In this document: positions 10,008 through 19,616 of the stretch, piece after piece | Layout of the letters: each line of letters starts with the position of its first letter | Position numbering within the stretch: the first letter of the stretch is position 1 | Program-made: the position numbers and the translations under genes | Assembly: GCA_945290265.1 (NCBI GenBank) | Contig: CALYQW010000032.1 | Coordinates: 1 to 35,848 of the forward strand | Length of the DNA: 35,848 nt | Direction: 5' to 3' | Source: an uncultured Erwinia sp. | GTDB lineage: Bacteria > Pseudomonadota > Gammaproteobacteria > Enterobacterales > Enterobacteriaceae | Notes under the pieces: model-generated | Databases searched by the model: none | What the model was told of the DNA's origin: nothing | Seen by the model: only the letters and a program-made list of their open reading frames with translations

Positions 10008-11081
10008 CTATTTGCGCAGACGACGTTTAATTCGTTTAATCAGCCGGGCAACCCGCCATGCACGTTTAATCACGTAGCCATACAGCATAAATGCCAGCAG
10101 AAACAGCGCCAGCATCAGCCATTCAGGCACGAAACTGAGGTATTCCCCCAACATGCCAATAGCAGCCAGTATTGCTGCCGCCAGGGTAATCAACAGAAAA
10201 GCCTGAGATGAGGTAAATCCGGCACGCATGATCAGATGGTGAATATGCTGGCGGTCGGCAGAAAACGGGCTCATACCTTTGCTTAACCGGCGGTACATAA
10301 TGGCCACCATATCCATCAGAGGAATGGCAATCAGCCACAATGCGGTGACCGGGTTAATGGGATGATCTTCTCCCTGAGTGGCTTCCATCAGGATCCAGAT
10401 AATGGTAAAACCAATCAGCGTACTGCCGGCATCGCCCATAAAGACTTTATAGTGGCGGCCAAGAATACCGAGGTTCAGCAGAATATAGGGAAAGATAGCG
10501 GCGATCATTGAGAAACACCACATCGCCAGGCTGAACTGACCGTCAGCCAGCAGGATAGCCCCCATCGCCAGAAAGGTAACGCAGGAAAGCCCGCCCAACA
10601 GGCCATCAATCCCGTCTACCATATTGAAAGCGTTGATCGCCGCCCAGACGGCAAACAGAGTCAGCACATAGCCAAACGGACCGACAAACAGCTCCCACGG
10701 GCCAAAGATATTGCCAAGACTCAGCAGATAGAGTTTGGCTTTCATCATCATGACACCAGCCACCCCTGCCTGCACCAGCGCGCGGATCTTGATACTGATA
10801 TCAAAGCGATCGTCCAGCACACCGACCAGCACCAGACAGCCGGCACAGCCCAGATAAAGCATGGCGTGTGGTACATATAAATCGGTTAACGCAAAAGCAA
10901 AACAGCTGCCGGCAAAAACAGAAATACCGCCAACCAGCGGGATCGCCCCCTGATGACGTTTGCGATAATTAGGTTTATCTACCAGACCCACTTTTTTTGC
11001 TGCTTTACGGGCAAAAAACAGAAACGCCAGTGAAAAGGCAAAAATCGCTGCCAAATCCGTACTCATATCGAGTAAATTCAC
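10008..11081 (-). CDS. wecA: undecaprenyl-phosphate GlcNAc-1-phosphate transferase
   Basis: WecA transfers GlcNAc-1-phosphate to undecaprenyl phosphate, starting ECA and, in many strains, O-antigen synthesis. The 357-residue polytopic protein has about eleven membrane helices. It carries the family residues D90-D91 (LDDRFD), D156 and D159 (NMVDGIDG), D217 (FMGDAGS) and the H279-IHH motif. The start is GTG at 11081, giving the MNLL N-terminus known from E. coli; the Shine-Dalgarno is weak. It is slightly shorter than the E. coli protein (367) at the C-terminus. It is the first gene of the ECA operon, with its own promoter after the rho terminator. Confidence 0.96.
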   Translation of the reverse strand: MNLLDMSTDLAAIFAFSLAFLFFARKAAKKVGLVDKPNYRKRHQGAIPLVGGISVFAGSCFAFALTDLYVPHAMLYLGCAGCLVLVGVLDDRFDISIKIRALVQAGVAGVMMMKAKLYLLSLGNIFGPWELFVGPFGYVLTLFAVWAAINAFNMVDGIDGLLGGLSCVTFLAMGAILLADGQFSLAMWCFSMIAAIFPYILLNLGILGRHYKVFMGDAGSTLIGFTIIWILMEATQGEDHPINPVTALWLIAIPLMDMVAIMYRRLSKGMSPFSADRQHIHHLIMRAGFTSSQAFLLITLAAAILAAIGMLGEYLSFVPEWLMLALFLLAFMLYGYVIKRAWRVARLIKRIKRRLRK

Positions 11082-11155
11082 ATTATCCGGCTCTTTGCTA
11101 AGAATTGTGAAATGTTATAAGCAAGTATCACGCCATAATCATCGGTACAATTCTG

Positions 11156-11184
11156 ATTATATTCGTCAGGATCGGCGTTATCAA
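11156..11184 (-). promoter_or_regulatory. sigma70 promoter of the wec (ECA) operon
   Basis: On the minus strand TTGATA (11184-11179) and TATAAT (11161-11156) are separated by 17 bases, close to consensus. The expected start near 11149 gives a leader of about 70 bases before the wecA GTG. It lies between the rho terminator and wecA, so the ECA operon can be transcribed independently of rho. Confidence 0.75.
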
Positions 11185-11245
11185 CGCGCGGCAGCCTGAG
11201 TTCTGACTCTGTGTATCACATTTACTTATTTTTGTAGCTACCCGG

Positions 11246-11280
11246 CAAAAAAAAACGCCACGACAAAGCGTGGCGTTTAC
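11246..11280 (-). terminator. intrinsic terminator of rho
   Basis: Read leftwards, the arms AAACGCCACG and CGTGGCGTTT pair perfectly around a short loop and are followed by a run of at least eight T. It sits about 80 bases past the rho stop and before the wecA promoter. Confidence 0.85.
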
Positions 11281-11359
11281 CCGAGTTTAGTTCTATTTTG
11301 CCATTTCAGCCATAACTGAATGCCGACTGTTCATCACAATTATGGCCATCAACAGTGTC

Positions 11360-12619
11360 TTATGAGCGCTTCATCATATCGAAGAACTCATCATTGGTTT
11401 TGGTCATCGCCAGTTTGTTGATCAGGAATTCCATGGCATCGATTTCACCCATCGGGTGGATAATCTTGCGCAGGATCCACATTTTTTGCAGCTCTTCAGA
11501 ACTGGTCAGCAACTCTTCTTTACGGGTACCGGAGCGGTTGTAATCAATCGCCGGGAACACACGCTTCTCGGCGATCTTACGCGCCAGATGCAGTTCCATA
11601 TTACCGGTCCCTTTAAATTCTTCGTAAATCACTTCATCCATTTTAGAACCGGTATCCACCAGCGCGGTCGCAATGATGGTCAGGCTGCCGCCCTCCTCCA
11701 CATTACGTGCAGCACCGAAGAAACGCTTAGGACGATGCAGTGCATTAGCGTCAACACCACCGGTCAGGACCTTACCGGATGCCGGCACCACGGTGTTATA
11801 GGCACGCGCCAGGCGGGTGATTGAGTCCAGCAAGATGATCACATCTTTCTTGTGCTCAACCAGACGTTTGGCTTTTTCAATCACCATTTCCGCCACCTGA
11901 ACGTGACGCGAGGCCGGCTCATCGAAGGTAGAAGCAATCACTTCACCTTTGACCAGACGCTGCATTTCGGTCACTTCTTCCGGACGTTCGTCAATCAGCA
12001 GCACCATCAGCACACAGTCTGGGTGGTTATACGCAATGCTCTGGGCAATATTCTGCAGCAGCATGGTTTTACCCGCTTTCGGTGGTGCCACAATCAGGCC
12101 ACGCTGACCACGACCAATAGGTGCTGCCAGGTCGAGTACCCGCGCGGTTAAATCTTCAGTAGAACCGTTACCACGCTCCATACGTAAACGAGAGTTCGCG
12201 TGCAGCGGCGTTAAGTTTTCAAACAGGATCTTGCTGCGGGCATTTTCCGGCTTGTCATAGTTAACTTCGTTAACTTTCAGCAGCGCAAAATAACGTTCAC
12301 CCTCTTTTGGTGGACGAATTTTTCCTGCGATAGTGTCTCCGGTACGGAGGTTGAAACGGCGGATTTGGCTGGGAGAAACATAGATATCATCGGGACCGGC
12401 GAGGTAGGAACTGTCTCCTGAGCGGAGGAAACCAAATCCATCCTGCAATATTTCCAGCACGCCATCGCCGAAAATATCTTCGCCACTTTTTGCATGCTGC
12501 TTGAGGATGGCGAAGATAATATCCTGTTTACGCATACGCGCCAGGTTTTCCAGCCCCATACTTTCGCCGAGATTGATCAGGTCAGAAACCGGCGTATTTT
12601 TTAATTCGGTAAGATTCAT
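11360..12619 (-). CDS. rho: transcription termination factor Rho
   Basis: Rho is a hexameric RNA-dependent ATPase and helicase that binds C-rich nascent RNA and dislodges RNA polymerase. The 419 residues equal the E. coli length. The N-terminal RNA-binding OB fold contains [17 protein letters not shown] (51-67). The Walker A loop is APPKAGKT (178-185), and Walker B is in [12 protein letters not shown] near 262-272. The ATG at 12619 is preceded by CCCACCATT, with little Shine-Dalgarno. The gene is single, with a long leader, and ends before a strong terminator. Confidence 0.98.
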   Translation of the reverse strand: MNLTELKNTPVSDLINLGESMGLENLARMRKQDIIFAILKQHAKSGEDIFGDGVLEILQDGFGFLRSGDSSYLAGPDDIYVSPSQIRRFNLRTGDTIAGKIRPPKEGERYFALLKVNEVNYDKPENARSKILFENLTPLHANSRLRMERGNGSTEDLTARVLDLAAPIGRGQRGLIVAPPKAGKTMLLQNIAQSIAYNHPDCVLMVLLIDERPEEVTEMQRLVKGEVIASTFDEPASRHVQVAEMVIEKAKRLVEHKKDVIILLDSITRLARAYNTVVPASGKVLTGGVDANALHRPKRFFGAARNVEEGGSLTIIATALVDTGSKMDEVIYEEFKGTGNMELHLARKIAEKRVFPAIDYNRSGTRKEELLTSSEELQKMWILRKIIHPMGEIDAMEFLINKLAMTKTNDEFFDMMKRS

Positions 12620-12972
12620 AATGGTGGGTTCTTAAACTCGGGGTAAATCTTGAACTGTTTGTCGTGAGTGGTATGGTTTGAGATCCATGCCTGTTTATTG
12701 GCGTTTTGTTCCAGATTCCGCTCAGCGTTTATATCAGTCTGAGTAAGAGGCAGTGCTAAGGAAAAGACGCCGGAAATAACGTTGATACTAACCGCCAGAT
12801 TGCTGAATGTCTGTAAGAATGAGATGAATACAGCGTTCAACAAGGAGTAATACTAAAGATTCAAACTACCTGGTAAGTGCATAGCGCAGCATGGGGTAAG
12901 GTAACACGCTTAATGCCGGGCGTCCAGCGGTCAGAAAAAAAATCAGAACCGCAGACTCCCGGCAGGGCACAG
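12620..12972 (-). promoter_or_regulatory. rho leader and trxA-rho intergenic region
   Basis: These 353 bases lie between the trxA stop and the rho start. In E. coli the equivalent region holds the rho promoter and a leader where Rho autoregulates its own mRNA. Here a T8 run occurs on the minus strand near 12936-12945 after a weak hairpin, possibly the trxA terminator. I do not recognise a homologue of the annotated E. coli rhoL peptide. A 75-codon open frame (12843-12616) ends in an ATGA overlap with the rho start but resembles nothing I know. No promoter stands out clearly. Confidence 0.45.
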
Positions 12973-13302
12973 TTAGCCCAGGTTCGCGTCAAGGAACTCT
13001 TTCAGCTGGCCTTTAGAAAGCGCACCCACTTTGGTGGCAGCCACTTCGCCGTTTTTAAACAGCAGTAACGTTGGGATACCACGGATACCGTATTTCGGAG
13101 CCGTTGCCGGGTTTTCGTCGATGTTCAGCTTAGCAACTGTTAGCTTGCCGGCGTACTCACCAGCGACTTCATCCAGGATAGGGGCGATCATTTTACAAGG
13201 ACCGCACCACTCTGCCCAGAAATCGACCAGGGTCAGGCCATCGGCTTTCAACACTGCTGTTTCAAAGCTGTCATCAGTCAGGTGAATAATTTTATCGCTC
13301 AT
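12973..13302 (-). CDS. trxA: thioredoxin 1
   Basis: TrxA is the general cytoplasmic dithiol reductant, kept reduced by thioredoxin reductase. The 109 residues match E. coli in length, with the active site W32-CGPC-K at C33/C36, the buried aspartate in LVDFWAEW, and the cis-proline in [10 protein letters not shown]. The start ATG at 13302 is preceded by CTCCAGGAG-like sequence on the coding strand (TCTCCTGGAGTAAAC region). It is divergent from rhlB, with 132 bases between them. That gap contains a short inverted repeat (13329-13348) of unknown role. Confidence 0.98.
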   Translation of the reverse strand: MSDKIIHLTDDSFETAVLKADGLTLVDFWAEWCGPCKMIAPILDEVAGEYAGKLTVAKLNIDENPATAPKYGIRGIPTLLLFKNGEVAATKVGALSKGQLKEFLDANLG

Positions 13303-13434
13303 GTTTACTCCAGGAGATTATCTTTAACCTTAATGATGTAGCATTAAGCAGCATCAGGTTGCAGGTTATTTAACTCTTTTATTTCACCGGATATGCTTTC
13401 GTAAAGCAATACTAAGCTGATATTCTACCACACT

Positions 13435-14727
13435 ATGAGCAAAACACATTTAACCGAACAGAAGTTTTCCGACTTCGCGCTGCACCCTAAGGTAGTTGAA
13501 GCCCTTGAAAATAAAGGGTTTCATAACTGCACACCTATTCAGGCATTGGCATTACCGTTCACGCTCTTCGGGCGCGATGTAGCGGGCCAGGCGCAAACGG
13601 GAACCGGCAAAACGATGGCGTTTCTGACGTCAACGTTCCATCATCTGCTTTCTCACCCTGCCCGCGAAGGCCATCAGCTTAATCAGCCACGCGCGCTGAT
13701 CCTCGCGCCAACCCGTGAACTGGCAGTGCAAATCCATGCGGACGCTGAACCGCTGGCGCAGGCGACCGGACTGAAAATCGGTCTGGCTTACGGCGGTGAT
13801 GGTTATGATAAACAACTCAAAGTGCTGGAAAACGGCGTTGATGTGCTGATTGGCACCACCGGCCGTTTAATTGATTACGCTAAACAGAACCATATTAATC
13901 TGTCCGCCGTACAAGTAGTGGTGCTGGACGAAGCCGATCGCATGTTCGATCTCGGCTTTATTAAAGATATCCGCTGGTTATTCCGCCGTATGCCGGTTGC
14001 CTGTGAGCGTCTGAATATGCTGTTCTCCGCCACACTGTCATTCCGCGTGCGTGAACTGGCTTTTGAGAATATGAACAACGCTGAGTACGTTGAAGTCGAG
14101 CCGGAGCAGAAAACCGGGCACCGTATCAAAGAAGAGCTGTTTTACCCTTCTAACGAAGAGAAAATGCGCCTGCTGCAAACGTTGCTGGAAGAAGATTGGC
14201 CGGATCGCGCGATTGTTTTTGCCAATACCAAGCACCGCTGTGAGGATATCTGGGGCCATCTGGCCGCTGACGGACATCGCGTGGGTCTGCTGACCGGTGA
14301 TGTGGCACAGAAAAAACGCCTGCGCATTCTCGACGATTTTACTAAAGGCGATATTGATATTCTGGTCGCTACCGATGTGGCCGCCCGTGGTCTGCATATT
14401 CCGGCTGTTACCCATGTGTTTAACTATGACCTGCCGGATGACCGTGAAGATTACGTGCATCGCATTGGTCGTACCGGCCGTGCTGGCGCTAATGGTCATT
14501 CCATCAGCCTGGCCTGCGAAGAGTACGCACTCAACCTGCCGGCCATTGAAGAATATATCGGTCACAGCATCCCTGTCAGCCGTTATAATAGCGACGCACT
14601 GCTCAGCAACCTGCCAGCGGCGAAGCGGTTAACCCGCCATCGCACGGGGAAAAATCTGCGCCGCAGTGGCAATAATAACCGCCACAGCAACGCGCCCCGT
14701 AACGCTAACCGTAAACGTTCAGGTTAA
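13435..14727 (+). CDS. rhlB: DEAD-box RNA helicase RhlB (degradosome)
   Basis: RhlB is the ATP-dependent RNA helicase of the RNase E degradosome, unwinding structured RNA for PNPase. Motifs in order: Q motif near PIQ at 34-36, AQTGTGKT (53-60), PTREL (92-96), DEAD (165-168), SAT (198-200), then ARGLH and HRIGRTGR in the second RecA-like domain. The C-terminal tail after about 390 is basic and rich in Arg and Asn, as in relatives, and somewhat longer (430 residues against 421). The start at 13435 gives the conserved [19 protein letters not shown]-terminus. gppA follows after 6 bases. Confidence 0.97.
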   Translation: MSKTHLTEQKFSDFALHPKVVEALENKGFHNCTPIQALALPFTLFGRDVAGQAQTGTGKTMAFLTSTFHHLLSHPAREGHQLNQPRALILAPTRELAVQIHADAEPLAQATGLKIGLAYGGDGYDKQLKVLENGVDVLIGTTGRLIDYAKQNHINLSAVQVVVLDEADRMFDLGFIKDIRWLFRRMPVACERLNMLFSATLSFRVRELAFENMNNAEYVEVEPEQKTGHRIKEELFYPSNEEKMRLLQTLLEEDWPDRAIVFANTKHRCEDIWGHLAADGHRVGLLTGDVAQKKRLRILDDFTKGDIDILVATDVAARGLHIPAVTHVFNYDLPDDREDYVHRIGRTGRAGANGHSISLACEEYALNLPAIEEYIGHSIPVSRYNSDALLSNLPAAKRLTRHRTGKNLRRSGNNNRHSNAPRNANRKRSG

Positions 14728-14733
14728 CCCGCT

Positions 14734-16227
14734 ATGCTCAGCGCATCATCACTTTATGCGGCTATTGATCTCGGATCGAACAGCTTTCACATGTTGGTGG
14801 TGCGCAAGGTGGCTGGTAATATTCAGACCGTTGTGCGTATTAAACGTAAGGTGCGCCTTGCCGCCGGGTTGAATGCGGAAGATCAGCTCTCTGATGAAGC
14901 AATGCAGCGTGGCTGGCAGTGCCTGCGGCTGTTTTCCGAACAGTTACAGGATATTCCTGCCGACCATATTCGCGTGGTAGCCACCGCGACCCTGCGAATT
15001 GCTACCAATGCCCCTGTCTTTCTGCAACAAGCCCACCAGATCCTCGGCTGCACCGTGAATGTGATTAGCGGTGAAGAAGAAGCGCGTCTGATTTATCAGG
15101 GCGTGGCGCATACCACTGGCGGCGCACAGCAAAGACTGGTGGTGGATATTGGCGGCGGCAGCACGGAACTGGTTACCGGCAAAGGGGCACATGCCACCGA
15201 GCTGTTCAGCCTGTCGATGGGCTGCGTCACCTGGCTGGAGCGTTACTTTGCCGATCGTCATCTGGGACAGGAGAATTTCAGCCGGGCTGAAGACGCCGCC
15301 AGGGCGTTAGTCCGTCCGGTGGCCGATACACTTTGTGCCCAGGGCTGGCAGGCTTGCGTGGGTGCTTCCGGCACCGTACAGGCCCTGCAGGAAATTATGA
15401 TGGCGCAGGGGATGGATGAACATATCACCCTGGCAAAGCTGCAATTGCTGAAAAATCGGGCCATTCAGTGCGGAAAGCTGGAAGATCTGGAAATTGAAGG
15501 CTTAACCCTTGAGCGGGCGCTGGTATTTCCCAGCGGGCTGTCCATTTTGATTGCGATTTTCACCGAGCTGAATATCAGCAGCATGGTGCTGGCGGGTGGT
15601 GCGCTGCGTGAAGGGCTGGTGTACGGTATGCTGCATTTGCCGGTCGATCGCGATATTCGCAGCCGCACCCTGCACAATATTCAGTCACGCTTTGCCGTCG
15701 ACACCGTTCAGGCCAGCCGGGTACAGCAGCTGGCGAAGCATTTCTTTCAGCAGGTCAGCCGCGACTGGCAGCTGGACGAGCACTGCTGTTTCCTGCTGGA
15801 AAGTGCCGGCCTGTTGCATGAAATTGGGTTGAGTATTGATTTTCGTCAGGCCCCGCAGCATGCGGCCTACCTGATCCGCCATCTGGATCTGCCTGGCTTT
15901 ACGCCACCACAGAAAAAGCTGCTGGCGGCCCTGTTGCAGAATCATGCCGGTAATATCGACCTGGCGGCGCTTAACCAGCAAAACGCCCTGCCGCCGCGGG
16001 TGGCAGAGCGCCTGTGCCGCCTGCTGCGACTGGCAATTATCTTCTCCAGCCGGCGCAAAGATGATGCGCTGTCCGCCATTCAACTGCTGGCAGAAGGGGA
16101 TAAACTGCGGGTGATCCTACCGTCAGAGTGGCTGCAGACTTCCCCACTGCGCGCCGAGCTGTTACAGCAGGAAGTGCTGTGGCAAAGCTACGTTCACTGG
16201 CCGCTGAGTATCGAAAGCTCACAATAA
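14734..16227 (+). CDS. gppA: guanosine-5'-triphosphate,3'-diphosphate pyrophosphatase
   Basis: GppA hydrolyses pppGpp to ppGpp in the stringent response and also has exopolyphosphatase activity. The 497-residue protein (E. coli 494) has the Ppx/GppA ASKHA-type N-terminal domain: [13 protein letters not shown] at about 9-21, [11 protein letters not shown] near 111-121, and [12 protein letters not shown] near 136-147. A helical HD-like C-terminal domain follows. The gene is 6 bases from rhlB and almost certainly cotranscribed. It converges with rep, leaving 15 bases between stops and no clear terminator. Confidence 0.96.
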   Translation: MLSASSLYAAIDLGSNSFHMLVVRKVAGNIQTVVRIKRKVRLAAGLNAEDQLSDEAMQRGWQCLRLFSEQLQDIPADHIRVVATATLRIATNAPVFLQQAHQILGCTVNVISGEEEARLIYQGVAHTTGGAQQRLVVDIGGGSTELVTGKGAHATELFSLSMGCVTWLERYFADRHLGQENFSRAEDAARALVRPVADTLCAQGWQACVGASGTVQALQEIMMAQGMDEHITLAKLQLLKNRAIQCGKLEDLEIEGLTLERALVFPSGLSILIAIFTELNISSMVLAGGALREGLVYGMLHLPVDRDIRSRTLHNIQSRFAVDTVQASRVQQLAKHFFQQVSRDWQLDEHCCFLLESAGLLHEIGLSIDFRQAPQHAAYLIRHLDLPGFTPPQKKLLAALLQNHAGNIDLAALNQQNALPPRVAERLCRLLRLAIIFSSRRKDDALSAIQLLAEGDKLRVILPSEWLQTSPLRAELLQQEVLWQSYVHWPLSIESSQ

Positions 16228-16242
16228 CGGCTCTGAAACCCG

Positions 16243-18264
16243 CTACTGACCTTTGGCTTTCGCCAGCTGAGCCCGAATATTCGCCAGATGACTCTGCCCT
16301 TTCTGCATCCGCTCTTCCGCACTAACCACCTTACGTTCCGTTTCCCAGACTAAATCATCCTGGGGTAACTCCAGAAGAAAACGACTGGGATCCGGGCGGA
16401 TCTGTTCACCATACTGACGGCGTTCACGGCACAGGGTAAACGTCAGCTCCTTCTGCGCCCGGGTAATACCCACATAGGCCAGACGGCGCTCTTCCTCGAC
16501 GTTATTTTCATCGATACTGCTCTGATGCGGTAACAACCCCTCTTCCATACCCACCAGGAAGACATAGGGGAATTCCAGCCCTTTCGAGGCGTGCAATGTC
16601 ATCAGCTGCACCTGATCTGTTTCTTCGTCGCTTTCGCCACGCTCCATCATATCGCGCAGCGTAAAACGCGTGACCACCTGGGTCAGCGTCATCGGCTCAT
16701 CAATATCGCTGCCTTCCAGCATTTCGCTCATCCACTGAAACAGCGTATTGACGTTTTTCATACGCATTTCAGCCGCTTTCGGGCTGGCTGAGGTTTCATG
16801 CAGCCAGCTCTCGTAATCAATGCCCTGGATCAGATCGCGTACCGCAGCCAGCGGCTCACGCTCTGCAAGGCGGGCGATCTCCTGCAGCCAGTGGGTAAAG
16901 CGCTGTAACGCTTCCAGACCACGCCCTGTCAGCGTCTGGCTTAAGCCCATATCAAAGCTGGCGTTGAACAGGCTTTTGTTACGCTGCAGCGCCCACTCCC
17001 CCAGTTTCTGCAGAGTAGCCGCACCGATTTCCCGTCGCGGGGTGTTCACAACACGCATAAAGGCGCTGTCATCATCCGGGTTAGTCAGCACCCGCAAATA
17101 GGCCAGTAAATCTTTGATTTCCGGACGTGAAAAGAACGAAGTACCGCCAGAGATACGGTAAGGAATGCGGTTCTGCATCAGCATTTTTTCAAACACCCGG
17201 GACTGATGATTACCACGGTAGAGAATGGCGTAATTTTTGTACTGCGTCTTGTTAATAAAGTGGTGCGCAATCAGCTCGCCGGTGACGCGCTCAGCTTCGT
17301 GGTCTTCATGGTTTGCCGTCACCACTTTCAGCTCGGTTCCGTAACCCAGCTCGGAGAACAACCGCTTTTCAAATACATGCGGATTATTGGCAATCAGAAT
17401 ATTGGCCGCTTTCAAGATTCGCTGCGATGAGCGATAGTTCTGCTCCAGCTTAATCACCTGCAGCGCGGGGAAATCCTCTTTCAGCAGAACCAGGTTTTGC
17501 GGTCGTGCGCCGCGCCAGGAGTAAATCGACTGGTCATCATCACCCACCACCGTAAAGCGCGCCCGTGTCCCCACCAGCAGTTTCACCAGCTCGTACTGGC
17601 TGGTATTGGTATCCTGATATTCATCCACCAGCAGATAGCGAATGCGCTGCTGCCAGCGTTCCCGTGCTTCTTCATTGCGCTGAAACAGCAGGGTTGGTAG
17701 CAGGATCAAATCGTCAAAATCCAGCACATTGCAGGACTTCAGATGGCGATCGTATAAGGCATAACAGTGGGCAAACAGCTTATCCCGCTCGGAGCGCGCG
17801 CCTGCGGCGGCACGGGCCGGATCCATCAGATCGTTTTTCCAGTTGGAAATGGTGGAGATCAGCTGCTGCAGCAGGGTTTTATCATTTTCCAGCCACTCTT
17901 CCGTCAGGTCTTTCAGCAGCGCCAGCTGATCCTGATCGTCAAACAGGGAGAAGTTAGATTTCATGCCCAGCGCATGATATTCGCGCTTGATGATTTCCAG
18001 CCCGAGAGTATGGAACGTGGAGATCATCAGACCGCGCGCTTCTTTACGCCCCAGGGTCTGCGCCACGCGCTCTTTCATTTCCCGCGAGGCTTTATTGGTA
18101 AAAGTCACCGCCGCAATATGGCGTGCCTGGTAGCCGCAGTGGCGGATCAGGTGGGCAATTTTATTGGTGATCACCCGCGTCTTGCCCGATCCGGCACCCG
18201 CCAGTACCAGACAGGGTCCGGTGACAAATTCCACAGCATGTTGCTGACCAGGGTTAAGGCGCAT
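16243..18264 (-). CDS. rep: ATP-dependent DNA helicase Rep
   Basis: Rep is a 3'-5' superfamily 1A helicase that helps the replisome pass protein roadblocks and serves some phages and plasmids. Motifs: GAGSGKT (23-29), VDEYQDT (213-219), [13 protein letters not shown] (241-253), LEQNYRSS, and [12 protein letters not shown]-type and VGITRAQ motifs in the C-terminal half. I place the start at the ATG at 18264 (MRLNPGQQ), giving 673 residues, exactly the E. coli size. A GTG 15 bases upstream (18279) would add five residues; neither has a strong Shine-Dalgarno. The C-terminus keeps the basic ...[14 protein letters not shown] tail that binds the replicative helicase in E. coli. Confidence 0.97.
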   Translation of the reverse strand: MRLNPGQQHAVEFVTGPCLVLAGAGSGKTRVITNKIAHLIRHCGYQARHIAAVTFTNKASREMKERVAQTLGRKEARGLMISTFHTLGLEIIKREYHALGMKSNFSLFDDQDQLALLKDLTEEWLENDKTLLQQLISTISNWKNDLMDPARAAAGARSERDKLFAHCYALYDRHLKSCNVLDFDDLILLPTLLFQRNEEARERWQQRIRYLLVDEYQDTNTSQYELVKLLVGTRARFTVVGDDDQSIYSWRGARPQNLVLLKEDFPALQVIKLEQNYRSSQRILKAANILIANNPHVFEKRLFSELGYGTELKVVTANHEDHEAERVTGELIAHHFINKTQYKNYAILYRGNHQSRVFEKMLMQNRIPYRISGGTSFFSRPEIKDLLAYLRVLTNPDDDSAFMRVVNTPRREIGAATLQKLGEWALQRNKSLFNASFDMGLSQTLTGRGLEALQRFTHWLQEIARLAEREPLAAVRDLIQGIDYESWLHETSASPKAAEMRMKNVNTLFQWMSEMLEGSDIDEPMTLTQVVTRFTLRDMMERGESDEETDQVQLMTLHASKGLEFPYVFLVGMEEGLLPHQSSIDENNVEEERRLAYVGITRAQKELTFTLCRERRQYGEQIRPDPSRFLLELPQDDLVWETERKVVSAEERMQKGQSHLANIRAQLAKAKGQ

Positions 18265-18347
18265 AGGAGTAAGGTCCACGGGAAACAGAAAAAAGGCAGT
18301 ATATCAAAGTGACAGGAACAACAGAAACTCACCAGATGAAAAGCACT

Positions 18348-18386
18348 TTTAAAGACATCTTTAAATGACCTATAATTATAGTCATT
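18348..18386 (+). promoter_or_regulatory. two abutting palindromes: putative operator-promoter of the toxin-antitoxin operon
   Basis: TTTAAAGA-CA-TCTTTAAA (18348-18365) is a perfect 8-base inverted repeat. It abuts a second one (18364-18386), AATGAC...GTCATT around TATAATTATA, imperfect by one base. TATAAT at 18371-18376 fits a -10 box, with a weak TTTAAA -35 at 18348-18353. The antitoxin ribosome-binding site AGGAG (18392-18396) follows. Antitoxins of this kind repress their own operon by binding such repeats, so the first palindrome covering -35 and the second covering -10 suggests autoregulation (inference). Confidence 0.65.
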
Positions 18387-18404
18387 AACGCAGGAGAAAA
18401 GATA

Positions 18405-18653
18405 ATGACATTTAAGGTATTAACTACTACGGCAGCCAGCATTACTGAACTCAAACGCGATCCTATGGGGACGCTCCATGCTGGTGAGGGTGCGCCAGTG
18501 GCCATCCTTAATCGCAACGAGCCCGCTTTCTATTGCGTACCACCGGCTCTTTATGCCCGGTTGATGGATATGCTTGAGGATGAAGAACTGGGACGGATTA
18601 TTGACGAACGTGCCGGTGAAAAGATAATCGAGGTCAATATCGATGAGCTATAA
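18405..18653 (+). CDS. type II antitoxin, StbD/Phd-YefM (RelB-like) family
   Basis: An 82-residue protein whose N-terminal region (TTTAASITELKRDPMGTLHAGEGAPVAILNRN) has the Phd/YefM-type DNA-binding pattern. The ILNRNEPAFYCVPPALYARL continuation is characteristic of StbD antitoxins of plasmid stability systems. The acidic C-terminus (IIEVNIDEL) should wrap the toxin. AGGAG lies 8 bases before the ATG. The toxin gene begins inside its last codons (11-base overlap), the usual arrangement that keeps antitoxin synthesis ahead. It lies in an accessory block and is somewhat more AT-rich than the flanking housekeeping genes, suggesting acquisition. Confidence 0.88.
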   Translation: MTFKVLTTTAASITELKRDPMGTLHAGEGAPVAILNRNEPAFYCVPPALYARLMDMLEDEELGRIIDERAGEKIIEVNIDEL

Positions 18654-18927
18654 ACTGGCGTTTAACGAGTCTGCGCTGAAGGAATGGAGAAAGCTGGGTC
18701 ATACCATCCAGCAGCAATTCAAAAAAAAGCTCAAAGAACGTCTGCAAAATCCGCGTATTCCCGCATCCCAGCTCCATGGACGTAAAGACCAGTGTAAAAT
18801 TAAATTGTACGGTGCCGGATATCGGCTGGTCTACAAGGTAGAAGATGAAACAGTTACTGTCACTGTTATCGGGGTGGGTAAACGTGAAAATGATGCTATT
18901 TACCAGGTCACCAGATATCGAAACTGA
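18643..18927 (+). CDS. type II toxin, StbE/RelE-ParE family
   Basis: A 94-residue basic protein of the RelE/ParE superfamily, partner of the preceding antitoxin. Visible family features: the N-terminal LAFNESALKEWRKL helix start, an HGRKDQCKIKLYGAGYRLVYKV core strand region (about 45-66), and a C-terminal TVTVIGVGKRENDAIYQ stretch ending in basic residues. RelE-type toxins cleave ribosome-bound mRNA; StbE/RelE homologues fit that better than gyrase-targeting ParE, but this is inferred from similarity. The ATG at 18643 lies within the antitoxin's 3' end. The frame looks complete, so the module is probably active. Confidence 0.88.
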   Translation: MSYKLAFNESALKEWRKLGHTIQQQFKKKLKERLQNPRIPASQLHGRKDQCKIKLYGAGYRLVYKVEDETVTVTVIGVGKRENDAIYQVTRYRN

Positions 18928-18983
18928 TAACAGCCCAGCCTTTTTTCCGCTTTTTTTCCTGTAGTTATCCCTTATCAGCAAAC

Positions 18984-19012
18984 AGAAAAGGCACCCTGAC
19001 GATGCCCTTTCT
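18984..19012 (-). terminator. possible terminator hairpin between the toxin gene and the MNIO operon
   Basis: The arms AGAAAAGGCA (18984-18993) and TGCCCTTTCT (19003-19012) can form a ten-pair stem with one G.T wobble on the minus strand. It sits between two convergent transcription units, 19 bases past the DoxX stop. Neither side has a strong T run, so its function is uncertain. Confidence 0.35.
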
Positions 19013-19030
19013 CTGGTAGCCTGGAGCCAG

Positions 19031-19612
19031 TTAGCCCAGTTTTTTCCGCAGCCAGTAATCAGCGCTGACGTAACGACCACCACCCCAGAACAGCAGAACC
19101 AGCAGCATAACAAAATAGGTTGCGGAGAACTCCATTCCGTTATTCAACGCTACCGGATCGCCCAACTCGGTAATGTAGTTGTAGCGCCCTGGAAAGTTGG
19201 CCGCCAGCCATTGCAGGAAGGAATCCAGACGGATGCTGGCTTCCATATTTTTACCGGCGATTGCCAGCCAGCCGTGTGACCAGTGCACCATTGAACTGGC
19301 TACGCTCATCAGGATAATCATCGGGATGGCCATAATCCGGGTAAAAAGACCCAGCGCAATACACACCAGCCCGACCACTTCAGTGCCGGTCGCCAGCAAG
19401 GCCATCAGATAAGGGAAGGGCAGATCCAACCCCCCCTCGGCAGCCGGGGTAGAGAACCATTCTACCGTGCCGCTAAAGCCAACGACCTTGGAATGGGCAC
19501 CCTCATAAATTACAGGCAGCAAATAGAGGCGGATTGCCAGCAGCGCAATAAAGTCCGCCTTGCGGCACTTATTTACGACAAGATCGTAAAATGAAAGTAT
19601 TTTTTCTTTCAT
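19031..19612 (-). CDS. DoxX-family membrane protein of the MNIO/RiPP operon
   Basis: A 193-residue integral membrane protein with about four hydrophobic segments. The conserved DoxX pattern includes ALLATGTEVVGLVCIALGLFTRIMAIPMIILM (about 70-101). A soluble insert around 110-155 (MEASIRLDSFLQWLAANFPGRYNYITELG) is typical of the DoxX proteins found beside DUF692/DUF2063 genes. It is the last gene of the operon, 4 bases after the DUF2063 gene, with AAAGG as ribosome-binding site. In bufferin/HvfA-type loci a DoxX protein is a common member; its exact role is not established, but a membrane redox role is plausible. Confidence 0.82.
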   Translation of the reverse strand: MKEKILSFYDLVVNKCRKADFIALLAIRLYLLPVIYEGAHSKVVGFSGTVEWFSTPAAEGGLDLPFPYLMALLATGTEVVGLVCIALGLFTRIMAIPMIILMSVASSMVHWSHGWLAIAGKNMEASIRLDSFLQWLAANFPGRYNYITELGDPVALNNGMEFSATYFVMLLVLLFWGGGRYVSADYWLRKKLG

Positions 19613-19616
19613 AAAA

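Noticed and set aside
12616-12843. 75-codon open frame ending in ATGA over the rho start
   Set aside because: It resembles no known leader peptide and has no clear ribosome-binding site; the region is better read as the rho leader. Only the stop-start overlap kept it in consideration.
13329-13348. Short inverted repeat CTTAATG...CATTAAG upstream of trxA
   Set aside because: Seven-base AT-rich arms in an intergenic region occur easily by chance; no link to a known regulator.
18634-19113. 160-codon open frame on the minus strand opposite the toxin gene
   Set aside because: It lies fully across the toxin gene and the intergenic hairpin, has no recognisable domain and a frame typical of antisense shadow; the plus-strand toxin explains the coding signal.
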